Shown: positions 1 to 9,297 of the stretch, in pieces
Layout: every line of letters starts with the position of its first letter
Numbering within the stretch: position 1 is the stretch's first letter
Source: Spirochaetales bacterium
Lineage (GTDB): Bacteria; Spirochaetota; Spirochaetia; DAHUYW01
DNA length: 54,531 nucleotides
Direction: 5' to 3'
Assembly (NCBI GenBank): GCA_027314665.1
Contig: DAHVAK010000080.1
Location: forward strand, 1-54,531
Notes under the pieces: generated by a model
What the model was told of the DNA's origin: nothing
Seen by the model: only the letters and a program-made list of their open reading frames with translations
The model's database searches: none
Translations under genes and position numbers: made by a program

Positions 1-1371
1 GAGACCGGTCACCACCTCGGCAAGCTCTCTCCTTCGAGCCGGATCGTTCGTCAGAAGGAGCTCGGCGGCCTTTCCCGGGACACCCATTCTTCCCGAAGCG
101 TTGATCACCGGGGAAATCTGCCATCCCACGTCGGTGGTGGAAAGGCGTTTGCCGAGGAGATTCTGCATCGAGATCAGCTCGCGCAGCCCTTCGCGCTCGG
201 TCGAGTTGAGGACCTCCATTCCGTTGCGCACAAGGACGCGGTTCTCGTTGCGCAGCGGCATGAGATCCGCGAGGGTTCCGAGGGCAACCAGGTCGAGAAT
301 GGGCCTGAAGTCCGCGAAGAGCCCAGGGCTGCGGACGTGCACCGCCGCAACATAGAGCTCCACGAAGAGATCAAGCTCGCTCAAGGTTGGGTCGTTGTAG
401 CCGGAGCCCCGCTGCTGCTCGCGGATCTTCAGGAGGCTCTTGCCCGCCACCTCGGGCAGCGCCGCGGCCAATTGAGGGGCCGTGTCGGAGAGGCCGAACT
501 CGACGCTCGGTCCGAAGAGCTCGCGCAGCATCCGCGCCTGCGGGGGAGCGTCATAGACCAGGATCTCGCAGCCGGCGAAGAAATCCACGAGCCGCGTCTG
601 CTCGATGCGCACCAGTCCCGGAGCGAGGTTCTCGGCAATTCGATCGACCACGACGAGGTTGCGGAGCTTCACCGCCTCGATGACGAAGGTCCCGTTGCCC
701 GGGCGCACGTTCATGAGGCAGAAGGTCTGTTTGTACAGCTCGCTCTGCGCGAAGCGCAGGGCCCACACCACCTTCGAGACGACCCCGCAGCCGGCGAGAT
801 CGCGGAAGGGGTAGCCGCAGTCCGGAAGCTTGGGGTCGATGACCGCAACCGCTTCCGGGAGCCCCTCCGGCGGGTTGTGGTGGTCCACGACGATCGTTTC
901 CATTCCCCGCTCGGCCGCATGGGCGATCTCGCGCGCGTTTGAGATTCCGCAGTCGACCGTGATGAGGAGATTCCCCTCTCCCTGCTCGACAAACAAATCG
1001 ACCGCTCGGATGGTGAGCCCGTAGGGATCATCCCCGTTGGGAAGCGCCCAGTCGACGTCCGCCCCCAGCTCTTCGAGAGTCGTGTACATGAGGACCGTCG
1101 AGGTGATCCCGTCGACGTCTCGGTCTCCGAAGATCTTGATCTTTTCGCCATCCTCGATTGCCGCGAGGATGCGGTCGACCGCGTCCTCCATTGCGCTGAA
1201 GAGGAAGGGATTGTGCGCGATGCGAAGGTCCTTCTCCAGGTAGAAGCGAACCTCCTCCGGCGTCGTGATCCCTCTGCGGGAGAGGATTGTCGCGGTGAGA
1301 AGATCGACCCCGAAGCGGGCGGCAATCTCTTTGACCTGGGTGGAATCGATCTCCTTCTTATGCCACGTCAT
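1..1371 (-). CDS. recJ: Single-stranded-DNA-specific exonuclease RecJ, 5' part (runs off left edge)
   Basis: RecJ is a 5'-3' exonuclease on single-stranded DNA acting in RecF-pathway recombination and repair. Translating from the ATG at 1369-1371 gives an open frame to base 1 (457 codons, C-terminus missing). It shows the DHH-phosphoesterase motifs in order: IFGDRDVDG near residue 80 (usual form FGDYDVDG), VDCGIS, then VVDHHNPP carrying the DHH triplet. Further on are the RecJ-typical DLVALGTLADLMPL and INASGRMGVP. The stretch between the DHH half and the latter motifs is longer than in compact RecJ proteins. The start lies 11 bases after the thpR stop, so recO-thpR-recJ look like one operon of DNA/RNA maintenance genes. 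Confidence 0.93.
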   Translation of the reverse strand, partial: MTWHKKEIDSTQVKEIAARFGVDLLTATILSRRGITTPEEVRFYLEKDLRIAHNPFLFSAMEDAVDRILAAIEDGEKIKIFGDRDVDGITSTVLMYTTLEELGADVDWALPNGDDPYGLTIRAVDLFVEQGEGNLLITVDCGISNAREIAHAAERGMETIVVDHHNPPEGLPEAVAVIDPKLPDCGYPFRDLAGCGVVSKVVWALRFAQSELYKQTFCLMNVRPGNGTFVIEAVKLRNLVVVDRIAENLAPGLVRIEQTRLVDFFAGCEILVYDAPPQARMLRELFGPSVEFGLSDTAPQLAAALPEVAGKSLLKIREQQRGSGYNDPTLSELDLFVELYVAAVHVRSPGLFADFRPILDLVALGTLADLMPLRNENRVLVRNGMEVLNSTEREGLRELISMQNLLGKRLSTTDVGWQISPVINASGRMGVPGKAAELLLTNDPARRRELAEVVTGL

Positions 1372-1382
1372 GGTGCTCCATC

Positions 1383-1925
1383 CTATCGTATGAAATCGAT
1401 CGCGCCCACCTCGCGGTAGACGGCTCCCTCCCGACGGAGGATGGACTCGAAAAGCACGCAGCGCTCGACCGCAAAGCGCGCCCCCGCCCCGTCGTAGGAC
1501 TCGAGATCGGGAAGCTCACCCGGGCTCTTTACGCGCCCGAGGGTCACATGGGGGGTGTAGGGGCGCCGTTCCGGGGCGACGAGGCCCTCGGTGAGCGGGG
1601 CAAGCCTGCGATGGAAGGCGCGGCACTCCTCCGCCCCTTGGGCGAGGCGAGCGAAGATCACCCGCGGGCTTCCCCGCTCGGGGAAACGCCCAAGCCCCCC
1701 CAGCTCCACCGAAAAGGGCACCCCCGAGAGCGTGGGGTGGTGGATGAGCTCGAGCGCGCGGCTGACCCCCGACTCGTCGAGCTCGCCGAGAAAGACCAGG
1801 GTAACATGGAGCTGCCCGGCCCCCACCCAGGAGACTCCGCGCCCCGAGCGGCGCAGCGGCTCGAGCGCCTGCCACAGGCGCTCGCGAATCTCCTCGGGGA
1901 TCGGAAAGGCGAAGAAGGCTCTCAT
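1383..1925 (-). CDS. thpR: RNA 2',3'-cyclic phosphodiesterase (LigT/ThpR, 2H family)
   Basis: A 180-residue 2H phosphoesterase, the normal length for ThpR, which hydrolyses 2',3'-cyclic phosphate RNA ends (historically named 2'-5' RNA ligase). The two catalytic HxT motifs are visible: LHVTLVFLGE in the N-terminal half and PHVTLGR in the C-terminal half. The protein opens MRAFFAFPIPEE, typical of the family. I chose the ATG at 1925, preceded by GGAGTGAGG. A GTG at 1940 in the same frame would add five residues and overlap the recO stop. It sits between recO and recJ on the same strand. Confidence 0.92.
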   Translation of the reverse strand: MRAFFAFPIPEEIRERLWQALEPLRRSGRGVSWVGAGQLHVTLVFLGELDESGVSRALELIHHPTLSGVPFSVELGGLGRFPERGSPRVIFARLAQGAEECRAFHRRLAPLTEGLVAPERRPYTPHVTLGRVKSPGELPDLESYDGAGARFAVERCVLFESILRREGAVYREVGAIDFIR

Positions 1926-1936
1926 CGCAGCTCGCC

Positions 1937-2818
1937 TCACTCCGGTGAGGGTCCGCCCTCAGGCTCCCCCCGAGTGCCTGAGGCCTCCGTGCGGACGCGC
2001 GGGGGAGTTTGCGCCGGGCGCCCTTCCATCCGCGAACGACGGGGCGCCCCCTTCCCGAGAGAGGCCGGGCCGGCCTGGAGGCTCAAGAGCGGAGCCTCGA
2101 CGATCTCCTGGATGAGCCCATGGAGAAAGGCAAGGAGGTCAAGCTCCGAGCGGCGCTCGAGACCGATCGCGGCGGACTCGCGCAGGGAGAGGGCTTCGGT
2201 GTGGGCGAGGTAGCGCAGGCTGCCTGCGGAGAGCGCCACCGACTCCTCCTCGATTCCCTCGGAGAGGCTTTCGGCGCACTCCTCGCAGAGAAGCTCCTCT
2301 CCTCCACGGCGGTAGCGCGCCCCCCCCGGGAAGCTCCGCCCGCACGAGCTGCAGCTCTCGGTGTTCGGCCTGAAGCCGAGCAGCCCCACGAGCCTCCACA
2401 GATACTGGATCTCAACCCTCTCGGGGGGAGCCGCGGAGTCGAGCACCGTAAGCGAATCCTTCAGCAGTCGATAGACCTGATCGTAGCCCTCCCCGCCTCC
2501 ATAGGACTTCAGGACCACCTCCGCCATGAGAGATGCCGTGTAGAAGCGGGTGAGATCCGTCCGGATCGAATCGAAGAAGGAGAGCGGCTCCATTTCGGTG
2601 ATCTTGTAGCTCTTTTTCACCGGGTCGTAGTAGAGGTAGGCGGTCGAGCAGGTGAAGAGCTCGGTGGTCGCGCCCAGCTTCCCCTTGCCCTTGTAGGCCC
2701 CGTGAGCGATGGCCTGGATCACCCCAATGGTCGGCGACAGCAGATGGACGAGTTTGTGAAACTCCTGGAGCCGGGTGCTCTTCAGCACGATCACCTCTCC
2801 CTTGAGATTACGGCTCAT
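1937..2818 (-). CDS. recO: DNA repair protein RecO
   Basis: RecO (293 residues) works with RecF and RecR to load RecA on SSB-coated DNA. The N-terminal OB-fold portion is recognisable, with EVIVLKSTRLQEFHKLVHLL followed by the GAYKGKGKLG stretch, where family members have basic residues. The middle has a four-cysteine zinc cluster, SSCGR and LLCEECAESL. The C-terminal 45 or so residues are Pro/Arg/Gly-rich and look unstructured. The start is the ATG at 2816-2818, beginning MSRNLKGE; the frame is open further upstream, but that extension does not resemble RecO. It is divergent from lon and leads the recO-thpR-recJ run. Confidence 0.93.
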   Translation of the reverse strand: MSRNLKGEVIVLKSTRLQEFHKLVHLLSPTIGVIQAIAHGAYKGKGKLGATTELFTCSTAYLYYDPVKKSYKITEMEPLSFFDSIRTDLTRFYTASLMAEVVLKSYGGGEGYDQVYRLLKDSLTVLDSAAPPERVEIQYLWRLVGLLGFRPNTESCSSCGRSFPGGARYRRGGEELLCEECAESLSEGIEEESVALSAGSLRYLAHTEALSLRESAAIGLERRSELDLLAFLHGLIQEIVEAPLLSLQAGPASLGKGAPRRSRMEGRPAQTPPRVRTEASGTRGEPEGGPSPE

Positions 2819-2891
2819 ATGGGTGCATGATATCAGCAAATCGAGGGGATTTGGTAGGGCCGTCGCTCCCGACCGGGTCGCGCACGCTCGG

Positions 2892-2920
2892 TTGCATTTT
2901 CGGTCGATTCCTAGTAATTT
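2892..2920 (+). promoter_or_regulatory. Candidate sigma-70 promoter of lon
   Basis: TTGCAT at 2892-2897 and TAATTT at 2915-2920 are separated by 17 bases. This implies a leader of about 70 bases before the lon ATG. No CIRCE-like inverted repeat is visible. Called by pattern only. Confidence 0.5.
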
Positions 2921-2998
2921 CTTACGGGCGACCCGGCCGCAGCATCGGTGCCGGGAAGAATCTCCACCGATCGAATACTCCAATCTCGAGGGACGTCA

Positions 2999-5350
2999 AT
3001 GGCAGAATCAGAGAAAGAAATAATACCTGCGCACCTGATCCTCCCGAACAAGGTCATCATCATGCCGCTGCAGGGCAGACCGATCTTCCCCGGGATCTTC
3101 ATCCCGATGATGATCGGCTCCCCGCAGGACATCCAGGTCGTCGAGCTTGCCCTCCAGGGCGACGCCATGATCGGGCTGCTCCTCGTCCGGCGCGAAGAGG
3201 CCGAGGTCTCCAAGGCCGACGACCTCTACACGGTGGGGACCATCGCCAAGATCGTGCGCAAGATCAACCTGCCCGATGGCGGGATGAACATCTTCATCTC
3301 GACCCTAAAGCGCTTCCACGTCAAGAAGTTCCTCAAGGAGGAGACGCCGATCACCGCGGCGGTGGAGTTCCTCGATGACGCGGGCGCCGACACCGACGAG
3401 GCGACCGCCCTCACCCGCTCCCTCATCTCGGAGATGAAGCAGATCTCCGAGAACAACCCCCTCTTCTCCGAGGAGATGCGCCTGAACATGGTCAACATCG
3501 ACCAGCCGGGAAAGATCGCGGACTTCATCACCTCGATCCTCAACGTCGACCGCCACGCCCAGCAGAAGATCCTCGAGACCCTGAACATACGCGAGAGGAT
3601 GGAGCAGGTGCTGGTCTTCATCAAGCGCGAGCAGGAGCTCCTGCGCATCCAGAAAAAGATCCAGACCCAGATCAACGACAAGATCGAGAAGAGCCAGCGC
3701 GAGTACTTCCTCAAAGAGGAGCTGAAGGCGATCAGGCAGGAGCTCGGGATGCCCGTCGATTCCAAGTCGGGGGAGTACCTGCGCTTCAAGGAGCAGATCG
3801 AGAAGCTTGCGCTCACCGGAGAGGCAAAGGAGCAGGTCGAGCAGGAGCTGGAGAAATTCGCGCTCATGGACCCGAACTCCTCCGAGTTCATCGTCACTCG
3901 CAACTACCTCGACACGATCGTCTCGCTTCCTTGGAGGGATCCCGAGCCGGAGAGCCTCGACCTCGAGCGCGCGCGAAAGGTCCTCGATGCGGATCACTAC
4001 GGCCTCGAGGACGTCAAGGAGCGGATCCTGGAGTTTCTCGCGGTGCGCAAGCTTCGCAAGGACACCAAGGGCTCGATCCTCTGCTTCGTCGGCCCGCCCG
4101 GGGTGGGCAAGACTTCGATCGGGCGCTCGATCGCAAGCGCTCTCGGCAAGAAGTTCTTCCGATTCTCGGTCGGAGGGATGCGCGACGAGGCGGAGATCAA
4201 GGGCCATCGCCGCACCTACGTGGGCGCGATGTCGGGCAAGATCATCCAAGGCTTGAAGATCGTCAAGGCAAAGGACCCGGTCTTCATGATCGACGAGATC
4301 GACAAGATGGGAGTCTCCTTCCAGGGCGACCCTTCATCAGCGCTCCTCGAGGTTCTCGACCCCGAGCAGAACGTCTCTTTCCGCGACCACTATCTCGACC
4401 TGCCCTTCGATATCTCGCACGTCCTGTTCATAGCCACGGCGAACACCACCGAGACCATCCCTCAGCCGCTTCTCGACCGCATGGAGGTGATCCGCCTCTC
4501 CGGATACATAGACGAAGAGAAGATCGCCATCGCCCAGCGTTATCTCATCCCGAAGTCGCTTGAGCGCAGCGGGCTTGCGAAGAATCGGGTGAGATACCCC
4601 AAGGGCACCCTCCAGGCCATCGCCGCAGGCTACTCGCGCGACGCGGGGATGCGCAGCTACGAGAAGGCCCTCGATCGGATACACCGCAAGGTTGCCATGA
4701 AGGTGGTACTCGGAAACCTTAAGGTCGGGATCGCCCTGGCGCCGGAGAACCTCGAGGAGTACCTTGGCCAGCCCGTCTTCCGCGACGGGGAAACACGCTG
4801 GAAGCTGAAGCCGGGCATGGCGATCGGACTCGCCTATACGAGCTTCGGAGGCGACACCCTCCTCATCGAGGCCGTCTCGAACCCCGGCAAGGAGGGCTTC
4901 AAGCTGACCGGGCAGATGGGGCAGGTGATGCAGGAGTCGGCGAGCATCGCCTACACCTATGTCCGCCACATCTCGGACCGCTTCAAGGTCGACCGCTCCT
5001 TCTTCGAGGAGAACCAGATCCACCTCCACATCCCCGCCGGGGCCACTCCGAAGGACGGCCCATCGGCCGGGATCACCATGGCCTGCTGCCTGCTCTCGCT
5101 CGTAACCGGCAAGACCCTCCGCCCCAATCTCGCGATGACCGGCGAGCTCTCGCTAGCCGGAAACGTCCTTCCCATCGGCGGCCTGAAGGAAAAGACGATC
5201 GCGGCCCGTCGCCACGGGATCAAGACCATCCTCATGCCGAAGGAGAATCTCAAGGATCTCGAAGAGATCCCCGATCACGTCAAGAAGGGAATCACCTTCC
5301 ACCCGGTCGAGAGCATGGAGGAGGTCATCGAGAAGGCCTTCGCCCGATAG
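2999..5350 (+). CDS. lon: ATP-dependent protease La (Lon)
   Basis: A full-length Lon of 783 residues, a cytoplasmic AAA+ serine protease for quality control and regulated proteolysis. Visible parts, in order: an N-terminal LON substrate-binding domain starting around IMPLQGRPIFPG; a coiled-coil helix region around residues 190-260; Walker A GPPGVGKT at residues 365-372; Walker B VFMIDEID; and the protease domain with PKDGPSAG (catalytic Ser689) and KEKTIAA (catalytic Lys732, the usual 43 residues later). The ATG at 2999 follows GAGGGA; an in-frame GTG at 2948 is less likely. It is divergent from recO and convergent with ilvD. Confidence 0.97.
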   Translation: MAESEKEIIPAHLILPNKVIIMPLQGRPIFPGIFIPMMIGSPQDIQVVELALQGDAMIGLLLVRREEAEVSKADDLYTVGTIAKIVRKINLPDGGMNIFISTLKRFHVKKFLKEETPITAAVEFLDDAGADTDEATALTRSLISEMKQISENNPLFSEEMRLNMVNIDQPGKIADFITSILNVDRHAQQKILETLNIRERMEQVLVFIKREQELLRIQKKIQTQINDKIEKSQREYFLKEELKAIRQELGMPVDSKSGEYLRFKEQIEKLALTGEAKEQVEQELEKFALMDPNSSEFIVTRNYLDTIVSLPWRDPEPESLDLERARKVLDADHYGLEDVKERILEFLAVRKLRKDTKGSILCFVGPPGVGKTSIGRSIASALGKKFFRFSVGGMRDEAEIKGHRRTYVGAMSGKIIQGLKIVKAKDPVFMIDEIDKMGVSFQGDPSSALLEVLDPEQNVSFRDHYLDLPFDISHVLFIATANTTETIPQPLLDRMEVIRLSGYIDEEKIAIAQRYLIPKSLERSGLAKNRVRYPKGTLQAIAAGYSRDAGMRSYEKALDRIHRKVAMKVVLGNLKVGIALAPENLEEYLGQPVFRDGETRWKLKPGMAIGLAYTSFGGDTLLIEAVSNPGKEGFKLTGQMGQVMQESASIAYTYVRHISDRFKVDRSFFEENQIHLHIPAGATPKDGPSAGITMACCLLSLVTGKTLRPNLAMTGELSLAGNVLPIGGLKEKTIAARRHGIKTILMPKENLKDLEEIPDHVKKGITFHPVESMEEVIEKAFAR

Positions 5351-5372
5351 CACCGCCCTCGCGGGGGACTGC

Positions 5373-5397
5373 CGCCGGGGAGCTATCGTCCCCGGCG
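5373..5397. terminator. Candidate bidirectional terminator hairpin between lon and ilvD
   Basis: A perfect 9-bp inverted repeat, CGCCGGGGA and TCCCCGGCG, with a 7-base loop (5382-5388). It lies in the 57-base gap between the convergent ends of lon and ilvD. There is no strong U-tract on either side, so intrinsic activity is uncertain. Confidence 0.5.
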
Positions 5398-5407
5398 CAG
5401 GCCCTTC

Positions 5408-7246
5408 CTACCCCTCCTCGGGGATCTCGCGGACCGCCCCACGATCCGCGGAGGTTACGTGTATCGCGTAGAGCCGAAGGGCCGGGCTCACCGCCCGCGC
5501 ACGCGCAGGCGGCCTGAAGGCGAGCTTTCCCTTCGCCTCTTCCCGACGCCTTCGCGCGACGAGCTCCTCGCCGGTGATCTTCAGGTTCATGGCCCGATTG
5601 GGGATGTCGATCTCGATGGTGTCCCCGTCCTCGATGAGCGCAAGGGCGCCGCCGGCGGCGGCCTCCGGAGAGATGTGGCAGATCGAGAGGCCCGAGGTTC
5701 CGCCGGAGAAGCGCCCGTCGGTGATGAGGGCGCACTCTTTGCCGAGGTGCATGGCCTTGATGTAGGAGGTCGGATAGAGCATCTCCTGCATCCCCGGCCC
5801 GCCCTTCGGCCCCTCGTAGCGGATGACGACGACGTCCCCCGCCCTCACCTTCCCGCCGAGGATCCCTTCGCTCGCCTCATCCTGCGAGGAGAAGACCCGC
5901 GCGGTTCCCACGAAGTGGTAGATCGAGGGGTCAACCCCGGCGGTTTTCACGATACTCCCGCTCTCGGCGATATTGCCATAGAGGACCGCAAGCCCGCCAT
6001 CCTTGTAGTAGGCGTGCTCGAAGTCGCGGATGCAGCCGCCCTCCCGATCCGTGTCGAGCTCGCGGAAGCTGCTCGCCTGCGAGGCCATGACGAGGTTGCG
6101 CTTTCCGGCCGGGGCGCTGCGGAAAAGCTCGATCGCCTCCTCGGTGGCGCTCGGGCGGCGGATGTCGTGCTGGTCGATCGCCTCCTTCAGGCTCAGACCG
6201 TCGGCGCGGCGCACGCTCGTGTCGATCGCCGCGATGCGCTCGAGCTCGCCCATGATGGAGAGGATCCCGCCCGCCCGATTCACGTCCTCGACGTGGTAGG
6301 CCGAGCTCGGGGCCACCTTGCAGAGGCAGGGGATGCGCTTAGAGAGGGCGTCGATGTCCTTCATGGTGAAATCGACCTCGCCCTCGTGCGCGATGGCGAG
6401 GAGGTGGAGCACGGTGTTCGTCGAGCCTCCCATCGCGATGTCGAGAGCCATGGCGTTCAGGAAGGCGGCCTTGGTCGCGATCCCGCGGGGGAGCACGCTC
6501 GTATCCCCCTCGTCGTAGTAGCGGCGGGCGTTGCGCACGATCTGGCGAGCAGCCCGCTCGAAGAGGCGCTTGCGGTTCGCATGAGTGGCAACCACCGTGC
6601 CGTTGCCGGGAAGGGCGAGACCGAGGGCCTCGTTCAGGCAGTTCATCGAGTTCGCCGTGAACATCCCCGAGCAGCTCCCGCAGGTCGGGCAGGCGGCCCG
6701 CTCGAGGGCGAGCACCTCCTCGTCGGAGACCGCCGCGTCGGCGCTCATGACCATGGCATCGACGAGGTCGTACTTCTTGCTTCCGACCACGCCGGCCTCC
6801 ATCGGCCCGCCCGAGACGAAGATAGTGGGGATGTTCAGGCGCATCGCCGCCATGAGCATCCCGGGGGTGATCTTGTCGCAGTTGGAGATGCACACGAGGG
6901 CGTCCACCTTGTGGGCGTTGCACATGTACTCGACGCTGTCCGCGATGAGGTCCCGTGAGGGAAGCGAGTAGAGCATCCCGTCGTGCCCCATGGCGATTCC
7001 GTCGTCGACCGCGATCGTGTTGAACTCCACTCCGAAGCAGCCCTCCGAGTCGATCACCGACTTCACGTATTGTCCGATGTCGTGAAGGTGGGCGTGGCCG
7101 GGCACCATCTGGGTGAAGGAGTTGGCGACGGCGATGATCGGCTTGCCGAAGCCGCTCTCCTGCATGCCCACCGCCCGCCAAAGCGCCCGCGCTCCCGCCA
7201 TGCGGCGACCCTCGGTTGTTGTCAGGCTTCGAAGAGGGATTTTCAT
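5408..7246 (-). CDS. ilvD: Dihydroxy-acid dehydratase
   Basis: IlvD (612 residues, usual length) dehydrates 2,3-dihydroxy-isovalerate and 2,3-dihydroxy-3-methylvalerate in valine and isoleucine synthesis. It is an Fe-S enzyme of the IlvD/Edd family. Motifs seen: [20 protein letters not shown] around residues 76-95, [12 protein letters not shown] around 119-130, and [17 protein letters not shown] around 190-205. These carry the conserved acidic and cysteine ligands. The ATG at 7246 follows a strong GGAGGAG. No other branched-chain amino acid gene is in the window, and no leader peptide or T-box is visible upstream. The C-terminal tail after [10 protein letters not shown] is not conserved-looking. 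Confidence 0.97.
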   Translation of the reverse strand: MKIPLRSLTTTEGRRMAGARALWRAVGMQESGFGKPIIAVANSFTQMVPGHAHLHDIGQYVKSVIDSEGCFGVEFNTIAVDDGIAMGHDGMLYSLPSRDLIADSVEYMCNAHKVDALVCISNCDKITPGMLMAAMRLNIPTIFVSGGPMEAGVVGSKKYDLVDAMVMSADAAVSDEEVLALERAACPTCGSCSGMFTANSMNCLNEALGLALPGNGTVVATHANRKRLFERAARQIVRNARRYYDEGDTSVLPRGIATKAAFLNAMALDIAMGGSTNTVLHLLAIAHEGEVDFTMKDIDALSKRIPCLCKVAPSSAYHVEDVNRAGGILSIMGELERIAAIDTSVRRADGLSLKEAIDQHDIRRPSATEEAIELFRSAPAGKRNLVMASQASSFRELDTDREGGCIRDFEHAYYKDGGLAVLYGNIAESGSIVKTAGVDPSIYHFVGTARVFSSQDEASEGILGGKVRAGDVVVIRYEGPKGGPGMQEMLYPTSYIKAMHLGKECALITDGRFSGGTSGLSICHISPEAAAGGALALIEDGDTIEIDIPNRAMNLKITGEELVARRRREEAKGKLAFRPPARARAVSPALRLYAIHVTSADRGAVREIPEEG

Positions 7247-7278
7247 CGGTCTCCTCCGGTTCTATGACTGTTGCGAGT

Positions 7279-7307
7279 AGATTAGCGACAAATTGCGCCG
7301 AACGCAA
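7279..7307 (-). promoter_or_regulatory. Candidate sigma-70 promoter of ilvD
   Basis: On the minus strand, TTGCGT (7302-7307) and TAATCT (7279-7284) are separated by 17 bases. They lie in the 94-base gap after the exporter gene. This would give ilvD its own promoter and a leader of about 25 bases ending in the strong ribosome binding site. Confidence 0.5.
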
Positions 7308-7340
7308 GAAGGGGCGGCGCTTCGCCCGCTGGGACGACCT

Positions 7341-8771
7341 TCACTTTGTGCTGCTCGCGCCTTGCCTCATGCTCGCCGCCGCTAGTCGGTCGCTGACGAG
7401 GAGTGCAGCGCCCATCCCCAGGAGGGCAAGGAGAGCCGAGACTGCAAAGGTCTCGTGGAAGGCTTCCCAGGCTCCCGCGACCGTCTGCGGGTTTCCCGCC
7501 GCCGCGTGGTGCGCCGCCATCCGCGAGGCCAGGGCCGTGGCAAGGAAGGCAACCCCTGCGCCCGCGCCGAGCTGTCCGACAGTGCCGAACAAGGACGTAG
7601 CGCGTCCCAACTGCTCGGGAGCGAGGCGAGCGTAGGCGGCGGCGCCCAGAGCGACCAACGCGATCCCAAACGCCCAGCCGCGTGGCAAAAGGAGCAGGCG
7701 TATCCCCCACTCGCTTGTGCCCGCGCTCACCAGGACGAAACCGAGCGAAGAAAGCATCGACAGGAACATGCTCGCAAGCAGAAGTCTCCGCGGGCCGACT
7801 CGGCGATACCAGCGCGCCGCGAGGGGAACCGCCATCCCGACCCCAATCGCCACGGGAAAGGCAACGAGCCCCGAATGGAAGGGCGACAGCCCCTTTTCGG
7901 ACTGCAGCAGGAAGGGCAAGAGAAAAATGCCTCCGACGAAGAGGGCCTGAACGAAGAACATCGCAATCGTCCCCGCCGCAAAGAGGCGGTCGGCGAAGAG
8001 CCGCAAGGCAACCATCGGCTCGCGAGTCGTAAGCTCGCGGGCCACGAAGAGCGCGAGGAGCACCGCTCCGGCCCCCGCAGCGAGCCCTACCGAGTCATCC
8101 CCGAGCCCCCGCAACCCCACCTCCTGGAGGGCGTAGATCACGGCGCCGACTCCCGCGCTTCCCGTCAAGAAGCCAACCGCGTCAAAGCGGCCCTCTCGGT
8201 TTTGGACATCCTCTCTCAGGCCGATCCCTGCCATGAGGATCCCGAGGATGGCGAAGGGGAGGTTCACCAAAAAGATCCAGGTCCAACCGACATACTGCAC
8301 GAGGTACCCGCCAACGACCGGGCCGAGGGCGGGTGCGATGACCGTGGGAACGGCGATGAGGGCGGTAACCTTCGCACGTTCCTCGGGCGGAAAGACTCGA
8401 TAGAGCATCGTGGTCCCAACAGGGGTGAGGAGCCCGGCCCCCGCTCCCTGAAGGACCCGAAAGAGGATGAGCGTTTCGGCGCTCCACGAGGTCGCGCACA
8501 GGCCCGAGCCGAGGGCGAAGGTCACCAAGCCAAGAAGAAAGGTGCCCTTCGTCCCGATGCGGTCTCCCATCCATCCACTCAGGGGGATAAGCATGGCCAG
8601 GCTCAACAGATAGCCCGTAACGGTCCACCCCATCGTGGTCGAAGAAGCACGAAAGAAGCCTCCGATGGTCGGAAGGCCGACGTTGACAATGGTCGAGTCC
8701 ATGTACTGCATGAACGAATTGAAGACCACCACAATGACGACGATCCACCGGTATTCCAGCCGCCTTCTCAT
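7341..8771 (-). CDS. MFS drug exporter, DHA2 (EmrB/QacA) family, 14 TM
   Basis: A 476-residue inner-membrane major facilitator of the DHA2 drug:H+ antiporter type. The N-terminus has the EmrB-like MQYMDSTIVNVGLPTI in TM1. Motif A is GDRIGTKGTFLLG in loop 2-3, the arginine-rich segment is FRVLQGAGAGLLTP, and the antiporter motif C is APALGPVVGGYLV in TM5. About 14 hydrophobic segments are present. The ATG at 8771 follows AAGGAG. It lies 56 bases downstream of a marR-type gene, with a palindromic operator in between, so expression is probably relieved by a MarR ligand. The substrate cannot be told from sequence; no periplasmic adaptor (EmrA) gene is adjacent. Confidence 0.9.
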   Translation of the reverse strand: MRRRLEYRWIVVIVVVFNSFMQYMDSTIVNVGLPTIGGFFRASSTTMGWTVTGYLLSLAMLIPLSGWMGDRIGTKGTFLLGLVTFALGSGLCATSWSAETLILFRVLQGAGAGLLTPVGTTMLYRVFPPEERAKVTALIAVPTVIAPALGPVVGGYLVQYVGWTWIFLVNLPFAILGILMAGIGLREDVQNREGRFDAVGFLTGSAGVGAVIYALQEVGLRGLGDDSVGLAAGAGAVLLALFVARELTTREPMVALRLFADRLFAAGTIAMFFVQALFVGGIFLLPFLLQSEKGLSPFHSGLVAFPVAIGVGMAVPLAARWYRRVGPRRLLLASMFLSMLSSLGFVLVSAGTSEWGIRLLLLPRGWAFGIALVALGAAAYARLAPEQLGRATSLFGTVGQLGAGAGVAFLATALASRMAAHHAAAGNPQTVAGAWEAFHETFAVSALLALLGMGAALLVSDRLAAASMRQGASSTK

Positions 8772-8792
8772 TCTTCTGCTCCTTCAGACTTA

Positions 8793-8806
8793 GGTGTATA
8801 TACACT
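8793..8806. promoter_or_regulatory. Palindromic operator, probable MarR site 2 (exporter promoter)
   Basis: GTGTATATACAC at 8794-8805 is a perfect 12-bp palindrome, 22 bases upstream of the exporter ATG. The same motif, with one mismatch, sits over the -10 of the marR promoter at 9298-9311. The embedded TATACA could be the exporter -10 box. A shared palindrome at both genes is the expected arrangement for an autoregulated MarR repressor. Confidence 0.65.
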
Positions 8807-8827
8807 TTATTGGCAAAAAAAGAGGAC

Positions 8828-9292
8828 CTACCCGCGTCCCGCCGCACGACGAACCGCTGCGAGCTTCGCAAGGAGCACGCGGAAATCCCCCTCCCCCATC
8901 GCCCGGATGAACTGCGCCTGCGCCTCCTCCCAAAGTGCAAGGGCCCTTCCCAGGGTCCGCCTCCCCTTCTCGGTGATCGTCAAGAGACGGCTCCGGCGGT
9001 CCGCCCCGGGGCTCTCCGCGGTGAAGCCTTGACGCTCGAGGGGGCGCCAGTTCCTCGTGAGGGTCGTGCGGTCCATCTCGAGAAGGCGCGCGAGCCGCGT
9101 GAGCGGCATCGGCCCCCCCTGGTCGAGGGCAACCAGGATGGGTAGCTGCGTGGTGCGAATCCCGCTCGAGGCGAGGCGCTCGTTGTACAGCGCGGTGACC
9201 GCCCGCGAGGCCCTGCGGAGATTGAAGGAGACGCAGACTTCCGGATATTCCTTGCCCCGTGGAGCTCTCTTTCCCTTCCCGTCCGGATCCAT
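8828..9292 (-). CDS. MarR-family transcriptional regulator
   Basis: A 154-residue winged-helix regulator. The MarR core is visible: helix-turn-helix LTRLARLLEMDRTTLTRNWRPLERQGF, then the wing with ADRRSRLLTITEKGRR containing the conserved DxRxR-type signature. The start is taken at the ATG 9290-9292 (MDPDGKGKR). There is no Shine-Dalgarno sequence, and the predicted transcription start falls at the ATG itself, so translation may be leaderless. It is followed by the DHA2 exporter, which it most likely represses together with itself through the two near-identical palindromes at 8793-8806 and 9298-9311. Confidence 0.9.
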   Translation of the reverse strand: MDPDGKGKRAPRGKEYPEVCVSFNLRRASRAVTALYNERLASSGIRTTQLPILVALDQGGPMPLTRLARLLEMDRTTLTRNWRPLERQGFTAESPGADRRSRLLTITEKGRRTLGRALALWEEAQAQFIRAMGEGDFRVLLAKLAAVRRAAGRG

Positions 9293-9297
9293 AGTTA

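Noticed and set aside
7247-7340. T-box or leader-peptide attenuator for ilvD
   Set aside because: The gap is too short, and there is no T-box sequence, run of branched-chain codons or terminator/antiterminator pair. A plain promoter explains it.
7455-9032. 525-codon plus-strand frame opposite the DHA2 exporter and marR
   Set aside because: The composition (Arg, Glu, His, Pro-rich, no hydrophobic core) and lack of a start signal mark it as the antisense of the exporter gene.
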